A stretch of DNA of 64,000 nucleotides from Uranotaenia lowii (Eukaryota; Arthropoda; Insecta; Diptera; Culicidae), in the NCBI RefSeq assembly GCF_029784155.1, contig NC_073693.1:354086591-354150590 (forward strand), read 5' to 3'. The position numbers and the translations under genes are program-made. Below are positions 55,511 through 64,000 of this stretch, in pieces (the first letter of the stretch is position 1; each line of letters begins with the position of its first letter). A model generated the notes under the pieces. It had not been told where the DNA came from. It saw only the letters and a program-made list of their open reading frames with translations, and did no database searches.

Positions 55511-57560
55511 CCGGAGTCGGCACCATTTTCAACCAATCTGAGCATCATGAAAAATATAATTCAGTAAATTCGAAAGCAGGTTTGAAAAGGGGACTGTTCT
55601 CCATCAAAAATATATAGAAAGGAATCCTTAAATCAAAAATATATTTACGTCTTTATCGTGAAATTTTGAAAGGCATTCTAAAGTATGATTTCCATTTCAT
55701 TAGGGGCAAAGTGCGCAAAATAAAAAAAATTGTAGTTTCGTTGATTTGAATAAGTTTAGGAGGAATACTTTCACAATTTTTTTTTTCAATATTATTCGGG
55801 AAAATGTCTACTAACTAAATGTGATCAGATATGAGAAAAACTTTAAAATCTATATTTTTTCAAAATTTTTCAACTCTAGCTTGGCGTCATCAAAATATTT
55901 CCATCCTTGATAATTTCGATATTTGAACACTTGATTCTGGTTGTGACGAAATTTCATTTTACCCTGAACCAGTCCCACCCAGGGGTGTTTTTCCAGTTTT
56001 CGTCCTCGATCGATCAATGGTTCGATCGCCGGTTTCCCCAAATGAGCCGAAAATAACTAACAAAATACGATAATTAGTAGCCGGATTTCAATTACCCCAT
56101 GCCGAAAATTGACAATTCGTCTCGACACTTCGGAGGTGATTTGTTTCACGCCATCGACTCACAAGTGGCCAAGTGGCGTGGCGTTCTGCATTCAGAAGAG
56201 CGCGGTGGTCGTTTCGATACCTTCGACGGCTTTTTGGCCAATTACCAGTCAGTCCAGGCCACGACTCCGGAGGGGAGAAGTCCGGGTGCTTCATCATGCA
56301 GCAGATCCTTTTGAAGTTTCCTACCACTTGAGCCGAATCGCTTCAGGAATGATTTCTTATGAAAATATGCTCGAAATAAGGCAAACCGAAATCAGGGACT
56401 TTTTTTTAAGTTTTTTTCGTTTTGAGAACAAATGGAACCTGTCCAAGCCTCGAACTTATGAAAGCTGCTCCATTCCGGACAGACATTTTGAAGTGACCAA
56501 GATGAACGAAAAGTATTGCTTACAGATCGTTGAAACAATTGGGAATTTACACCTCGCCGGCGGAGATTTCGATGATCCCTTGAGCCAAAAACGGATTCGA
56601 TGGAATCGAAAACTTACAATTAAGTCCTACTTCAAAAGAAAAAAAAATCTTTTAGTGATATCTTTAATTGCGAAGCCGGTTCCTTTGAGATTTTCTGCAA
56701 GTTAAGGTAAATGAGGTTGTTGAAAACATGCATATTGACAAGCTTCTGAATTTTTGCAGCCTTCCCTATTCATTAATATTAAACAAGCTCTTTAGAGCGG
56801 TCCTTATTACAGAAAATTCGATTCAAGAATGTGAATTTCTCTGGAAAGCGTGCTACTGATCGCACATAAATTCCAAGTTTGCTCCATTACTGTAGTTAGA
56901 TCAAAGAGTAATTCAAACGTCCATTAAAATAATTAGATTATTATTGATTGAGTTGAAATTGAACGCCACCACCGAAACCGATAGCCTATCTTACGTTATA
57001 AAAGCATTGAAGGCTAGCGATAAAGTTTTTCCTTCTATTTGGAGTGCCGGCAGCAGCCGGCCTTTAAGTTAATCGAAATTTAAGGGGTGCCTAAGGCTAG
57101 CTCCAACCGGAGTCGGTTGATTTCAGGAAAACGATTCAATTTTAATCGTCTGTAGATAGGCCTAATGGTAAAACTCCTTATCTTTCTATCGTTTTTCATT
57201 ATTTGAGAAAACATAATGATCTAGTTTAGATCCAGTGAATCAAAAATCACCTACTTACAAATAACAACCATATTTAGTGGTAAGTTGGTAAGAATGAGGT
57301 TTAACAATTGCTTCTGTAGCTTTTACTTAGCTCAAAAGCATGCAAAGCATTTGCTTAGTTTAGTATAAATAAACATTTAATAGGCGGATGTGTACTAAAA
57401 CATTAGAATGTAGCTTTTGCTTTGAAAAATAGGCTGGTTGCTATCCAACCAGCAGAATCAGCAGTTTTCTTGAGGAAAAGCAGTTCTCTTGAGAAAAAAG
57501 ATAATCAGAAAATTTATGAGAAAATAAAATGTATCTTTGTGTTGACATGACGAGAATAAA
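55511..57560. other. Unassigned sequence, GC-balanced block at 55850-56700
   Basis: The block 55850-56700 is non-repetitive with overlapping frames on both strands (56109-56705 plus, 56088-56327 minus). I do not recognise either product, and neither has clear support. It could be conserved non-coding host DNA. The rest is AT-rich. Confidence 0.4.
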
Positions 57561-57581
57561 AAGCCGGAGTGAAAGGTGAAG

Positions 57582-58000
57582 CGGATGATTAAAGCAAATC
57601 CCAACATCTCAATCCGTGATTTGGCTAAAAAGAGCGGCATGTCCCAGAACTACGTCCAGAATGCAAAGAAGAGAGCTGGACTACATACATAAATACAAGA
57701 ACTTCCCAAATTGCAATGAGCGGTAACAATCGACGGCTAAACTCGGGCACGGAAGCTCTTCGAACGAGAAGATGCTGACAAAATATGGCTGCTGTGTGAT
57801 GGACGACGAAACGTAAATAAAAGCCGATTTTAAGTCAATTCCGGGGTTGGAGTTTTTCACCGGCAAGAGCAAGTTCGATGTGGACGACAAATTTAAGAAG
57901 AAAATGTCGCTATTTTGGCCAGATTCGGCATTATGTAACTATTCTAAAATTGTCCTGGAGTGGAATGAGGAAAATTGTGTCAATTTTGTTCCGGATGACA
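57582..58000 (+). pseudogene. Mariner transposase relic with internal deletion
   Basis: The plus strand carries, in mixed frames, recognisable mariner pieces: a helix-turn-helix segment (ANPNISIRDLAKKSGMSQ, then KKRAGLHT), MDDET with the first catalytic Asp (57799-57813), [20 protein letters not shown], and [12 protein letters not shown] with the second catalytic Asp (57922-57924), then VLEW and NFVPDD. In-frame stops (for example TAA at 57814) and frameshifts kill it. Roughly 55 codons normally lying between the [11 protein letters not shown] and FWPD segments are missing, and so is the third catalytic Asp. It is flanked on the right by the (TCTG)n tract. Confidence 0.85.
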
Positions 58001-58063
58001 CTGTAATAACTTTGATGGACGACAACGAGCGAAAATGCGCTCAATTTTGCACTCAAAGCTCCA

Positions 58064-59576
<1,513 letters not shown>

Positions 59577-60085
59577 GACCCCTCCCTCTTTCTGGAAGGG
59601 AGGAGGAGGTCTTCCATGCAAAAGAGAAATTGTGTGATGGGAGAGAGAGGGAGGGACTCTTACATTCATTACTTTACTCGAAAATTGGTTAATCAAATGG
59701 ATTCAGATTTGGCATGCGAGGGTATTTGGATACTTTCAGTGGGAAGAAAGCAAGGGGGGAGGGCTACCATACAATTTTGATTTAATAAATCGATGGCAAC
59801 TCGAGCAAATGGATTGAAATTGGCATTGAAATTTATTTGGATGTGGGAAAAGGTTCTTTGATTATTTGAGACTCCTTCCGACTTGCTTTGGAGGAAATGA
59901 AAGGAGGAATGAAATTTGAAATGCGAGTGTATGTGGGTGAACGAAATAATCCCAAGATGATGGAACAGAAAGGGGGAGGCGGCTCCTATACAAATTTTTG
60001 CATAGTTGGAGAAACATTCAAGCTAATGGAACTAAATTTGGCATGACATGGTATTTTGATACGGAAAAAGACTCTCCTCAAAACT
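59577..60085 (+). mobile_element. Partial Helitron-related copy next to the (TCTG)n tract
   Basis: Units with GATTTGGCATGCGAGGGTAT, purine-rich AAGGGGGGAGGG and CTAATGGAACTAAATTTGGC match the internal units of the Helitron at 15024-17100, in the same order and orientation relative to CTGT. The 5' TC start is not visible and no CTAG end is found, so the copy is truncated on both sides. Confidence 0.7.
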
Positions 60086-61643
60086 CCATTTGGTGTCAGT
60101 GATAACCTTGTTATTTCTGTTCTTGTAACGGGATGGGTCTTTTTTTAAAATTTATGGTAAACTTTTTTTTCTTCAATTTTTTTGGCCGTGATCTAATAAG
60201 ATTTGTGTGATTTTTATCTTTCAATAGTTTTAATTTTAATAATTCAATGAAAAAAAAAAACAATTCCCTCATTTGAAAACGGAAGTAGAGTGTTCAAAAT
60301 GATGAAGTTTATCCATCAAAAGTGATGACAGCTTGAGTTTGTCATATTTTCGAACTCTCTCTTCTGACTGGTATTCCTCTTATAACATCAATTGATGAAC
60401 TGATTGAGAAATAAATCTTTACTGTTTTCCCTTCAGGACTGCTAGGAATTTCAGTAGGGAACTTTGAACTGTCACTACTATCCGCCAATTACCGAGAGGC
60501 CGGGATCGACTGTTAGACCGCTAAATCGACACAACAAAACATCGACCTGGCGCCATAAAAGGTATTGTCTAGCTTTTCGCGACCTGGTATCGGGGCTATC
60601 TAGCGCTTAAACTATAAACACATCCACCCACGCCAATTGACGAACGGAACCGTTTTTCCGTATTCCATATCGATGATGATTTATGAGTGCCACGAGATTT
60701 TGATCTGCTTGTGATTCGATTCGATTGAGGATGGGGGCTAGAGGAGATCAAATGGGATGGGAGCTATAAAAAAACAAGCTCCATATTTCCACACCCACCA
60801 TTAGCAAGTTGTGGGGCCTCCGGTGAATGATAATGCCATTCTGTGATCTCCACTTCACATTTCCCATTGTGTTCAGCGACCCTTTTGGGATGGCTCGTAA
60901 ATAGGCGGCAAGGCGGAGGGAAAGACCGCCTCGATCCCGGATTGCCGTCCTCCCTCGAGGCCAACTGACTAACTGACTCCCTCACTCGCTCGATCTATCC
61001 GATCGATAGGGTGCTGCTATCTGCTTCGAAAATTTTAAGACCCAATAATGCTGATCGCTTCCCTGGCACCGATCGAACGATATCGATAAGACGGACAAAC
61101 GGAAACACACGCGCCCAAATGGGGCCACATTAGAGGTCCACAAGATTGGACCGCGTGGATCCAAAACGAGCTAACTCCTCCGAGGGGATTGCGAGAAGCA
61201 ACAGCAGCAGCGATATTGTACGCGATTCAAGCAAGAGAGCGATCATTTATCATTTGGATTTCAGATAAGTCTTCTTAAGCCTCGGCAAATCCGTCTATCT
61301 TAGATCAACGGACAACAATTTAAACCGCAGGGATTTCGAAGCTCCTCTTTTGAGGCGATTGGACTGTGTTTGGAAATCGAATTATTGGCCTAGGCTGCCG
61401 GACGATGCTTATCTGATTTCTAATTTTAGCAGGCAACTGAACCGACGATATGGTCCATTTTAAGCGCCAACGCTTATAAGAAGACGTTATCGTACAGTTT
61501 AGTATCGACGCCCCCAAGGAAGCTATTTAGAGAAACTTCCTGCAAACTTTTTTTTCAATAATGTTTCGAGAGGAAATATCGAATTTTTATTTTCCCTTGA
61601 TTTTCGTGATTTGTGTAATTTTAGTTATACATATATAATTTTT
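60086..61643. other. Unassigned sequence, GC-balanced at 60480-61560
   Basis: The part from 60480 to 61560 is non-repetitive with more even base composition, such as could hold regulatory host DNA (several ATCGAT/CGATCG-like motifs, for example near 60995-61010 and 61070-61085). Short frames on the minus strand (60764-60985, 60982-61164, 61320-61517) have no recognisable product. Confidence 0.4.
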
Positions 61644-64000
61644 TTTGTCATTTTTGTCATTTTTGTCATTTTTGTCATTTTTTGTCATTTTTGTCATTTT
61701 TGTCATTTTTGTCATTTTTGTCATTTTTGTCATTTTTGTCATTTTTGCAATTTTGTAATTTTTGTCATTTTTGTCGATTTTGTCGATTTTGTCATATTTG
61801 CAATTCTGGTCATTTTTGTCATTTTTGTCATATTTGTCATTTTTGTTATTTTTGTCATTTTTGTCATTTTTGTCATTTTTGTTATTTTTGTCATTTTTGT
61901 CATTTTTGTTTTTTTTTGTAATTTTTGTAATTTTTGTCATTTTTGTCATTTTTGTCATTTTTGTCATTTTTGTCATTTTTGTCATTTTTGTCATTTTTGT
62001 CATTTTTGTCATTTTTGTCATTTTTGTCATTTTTGTCATTTTTGTCATTTTTGTCATTTTTGTCATTTTTGTCATTTTTGTCATTTTTGTCATTTTTGTC
62101 ATTTTTGTCATTTTTGTCATTTTTGTCATTTTTGTCATTTTTGTCATTTTTGTCATTTTTGTCATTTTTGTCATTTTTGTCATTTTTGTCATTTTTGTCA
62201 TTTTTGTCATTTTTGTCATTTTTGTCATTTTTGTCATTTTTGTCATTTTTGTCATTTTTGTCATTTTTGTCATTTTTGTCATTTTTGTCATTTTTGTCAT
62301 TTTTGTCATTTTTGTCATTTTTGTCATTTTTGTCATTTTTGTCATTTTTGTCATTTTTGTCATTTTTGTCATTTTTGTCATTTTTGTCATTTTTGTCATT
62401 TTTGTCATTTTTGTCATTTTTGTCATTTTTGTCATTTTTGTCATTTTTGTCATTTTTGTCATTTTTGTCATTTTTGTCATTTTTGTCATTTTTTTCATTT
62501 TTGTCATTTTTGTCATTTTTGTCATTTTTGTCATTTTTGTCATTTTTGTCATTTTTGTCATTTTTGTCATTTTTGTCATTTTTGTCATTTTTGTCATTTT
62601 TGTCATTTTTGTCATTTTTGTCATTTTTGTCATTTTTGTCATTTTTGTCATTTTTGTCATTTTTGTCATTTTTGTCATTTTTGTCATTTTTGTCATTTTT
62701 GTCATTTTTGTCATTTTTGTCATTTTTGTCATTTTTGTCATTTTTGTCATTTTTGTCATTTTTGTCATTTTTGTCATTTTTGTCATTTTTGTCATTTTTG
62801 TCATTTTTGTCATTTTTGTCATTTTTGTCATTTTTGTCATTTTTGTCATTTTTGTCATTTTTGTCATTTTTGTCATTTTTGTCATTTTTGTCATTTTTGT
62901 CATTTTTGTCATTTTTGTCATTTTTGTCATTTTTGTCATTTTTGTCATTTTTGTCATTTTTGTCATTTTTGTCATTTTTGTCATTTTTGTCATTTTTGTC
63001 ATTTTTGTCATTTTTGTCATTTTTGTCATTTTTGTCATTTTTGTCATTTTTGTCATTTTTGTCATTTTTGTCATTTTTGTCATTTTTGTCATTTTTGTCA
63101 TTTTTGTCATTTTTGTCATTTTTGTCATTTTTGTCATTTTTGTCATTTTTGTCATTTTTGTCATTTTTGTCATTTTTGTCATTTTTGTCATTTTTGTCAT
63201 TTTTGTCATTTTTGTCATTTTTGTCATTTTTGTCATTTTTGTCATTTTTGTCATTTTTGTCATTTTTGTCATTTTTGTCATTTTTGTCTTCATTTTTGTC
63301 ATTTTTGTCATTTTTGTCATTTTTGTCATTTTTGTCATTTTTGTCATTTTTGTCATTTTTGTCATTTTTGTCATTTTTGTCATTTTTGTCATTTTTGTCA
63401 TTTTTGTCATTTTGTCATTTTTGTCATTTTTGTCATTTTGTCATTTTTGTCATTTTTGTCATTTTTGTCATTTTTGTCATTTTTGTCATTTTTGTCATTT
63501 TGTCATTTTTGTCATTTTTGTCATTTTTGTTCATTTTTGTCATTTTTGTCATTTTTGTCATTTTTGTCATTTTTGTCATTTTTGTCATTTTTGTCATTTT
63601 TGTCATTTTTGTCATTTTTGTCATTTTTGTCATTTTTGTCATTTTTGTCATTTTTGTCATTTTTGTCATTTTTGTCATTTTTGTCATTTTTGTCATTTTT
63701 GTCATTTTTGTCATTTTTGTCATTTTTGTCATTTTTGTCATTTTTGTCATTTTTGTCATTTTTGTCATTTTTGTCATTTTTGTCATTTTTGTCATTTTTG
63801 TCATTTTTGTCATTTTTGTCATTTTTGTCATTTTTGTCATTTTTGTCATTTTTGTCATTTTTGTCATTTTTGTCATTTTTGTCATTTTTGTCATTTTTGT
63901 CATTTTTGTCATTTTTGTCATTTTTGTCATTTTTGTCATTTTTGTCATTTTTGTCATTTTGTCATTTTTGTCATTTTTGTCATTTTTGTCATTTTTGTCA
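61644..64000 (+). repeat. 9-bp satellite (TCATTTTTG)n, second array
   Basis: About 260 copies in the same orientation as the array at 1-4210, running off the right edge. The first 300 bp are degenerate (TCGATTTTG, TCATATTTG, CAATTCTGG, TTATTTTTG and a few TAATTTTTG units at about 61745-61935); the rest is nearly uniform. A handful of 8- and 10-bp units occur near 63290, 63410-63530 and 63960. Confidence 0.97.

Noticed and set aside
56109..56705. A 198-codon host protein on the plus strand
   Set aside because: Composition is not protein-like, opposite-strand frames compete, and no domain is visible.
61587..63957. Met-Thr-Lys repeat frames in the right satellite
   Set aside because: Repeat artefact as for the left array.

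Overview
This window is repeat-rich, intron- and intergene-like insect DNA, most probably from a mosquito. That call rests on the families present: a BovB/JAM1-like RTE retrotransposon, an intact CR1/Jockey-group LINE whose ORF1 has a PHD finger, a mariner relic, a Helitron with A|T insertion ends, several tRNA-derived SINEs and MITEs with TA or TWA target duplications. The genome assignment is inference. I recognise no host protein-coding gene; every confidently coding ORF belongs to a retroelement.

Layout. 1-4210 is a 9-bp satellite (TCATTTTTG)n with blocks of TAATTTTTG. 4211-7106 is AT-rich sequence without a recognisable gene. 7107-12938 is bracketed by an exact 23-bp direct repeat and ends in a (CATA)n tail, as if one large retroposed insertion had later received a MITE that was itself hit by its own family (7180-7801), a TA-flanked element (8290-9212) and a second retroelement with a 23-bp duplication (9665-10995). 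13955-14801 is a palindromic element full of TTCACGTA motifs. 15024-17100 is a Helitron built of units of about 148 bp. 18321-18763 is a MITE.

18800-25102 is a full-length RTE element (12-bp target duplication). It is split by a TG...CA insertion resembling a solo LTR (4-bp duplication), which in turn carries a TA-flanked DNA element. Removing the LTR-like insert puts the two RTE coding halves in one open frame. 25115-29353 is AT-rich and featureless. 29354-34564 is a second 9-bp satellite (TTTTGACAA)n that runs into a 500-bp assembly gap (34565-35064). 35065-44300 is a mosaic of SINEs, an RT fragment, a TAA-flanked DNA element with G-tracts, and the 3' end of another LINE.

44341-48973 is the intact two-ORF LINE. 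49009-49786 is a long foldback element. 51326-55510 holds tandem and duplicated repeats, SINEs and a second copy of the retroelement seen at 9665. At 57582-60085 a mariner remnant abuts a pure 1.5-kb (TCTG)n tract, followed by sequence homologous to the Helitron at 15024. 61644-64000 returns to the TCATTTTTG satellite, in the same orientation as at position 1.

Nothing here works as a pathway. The biology is in the order and mechanism of insertions, in satellite homogenisation, and in at least one retrotransposon (44341-48973) that looks recently active. A few moderately GC-rich non-repetitive blocks (5150-6030, 55850-56700, 60480-61560) are the best candidates for conserved host sequence.
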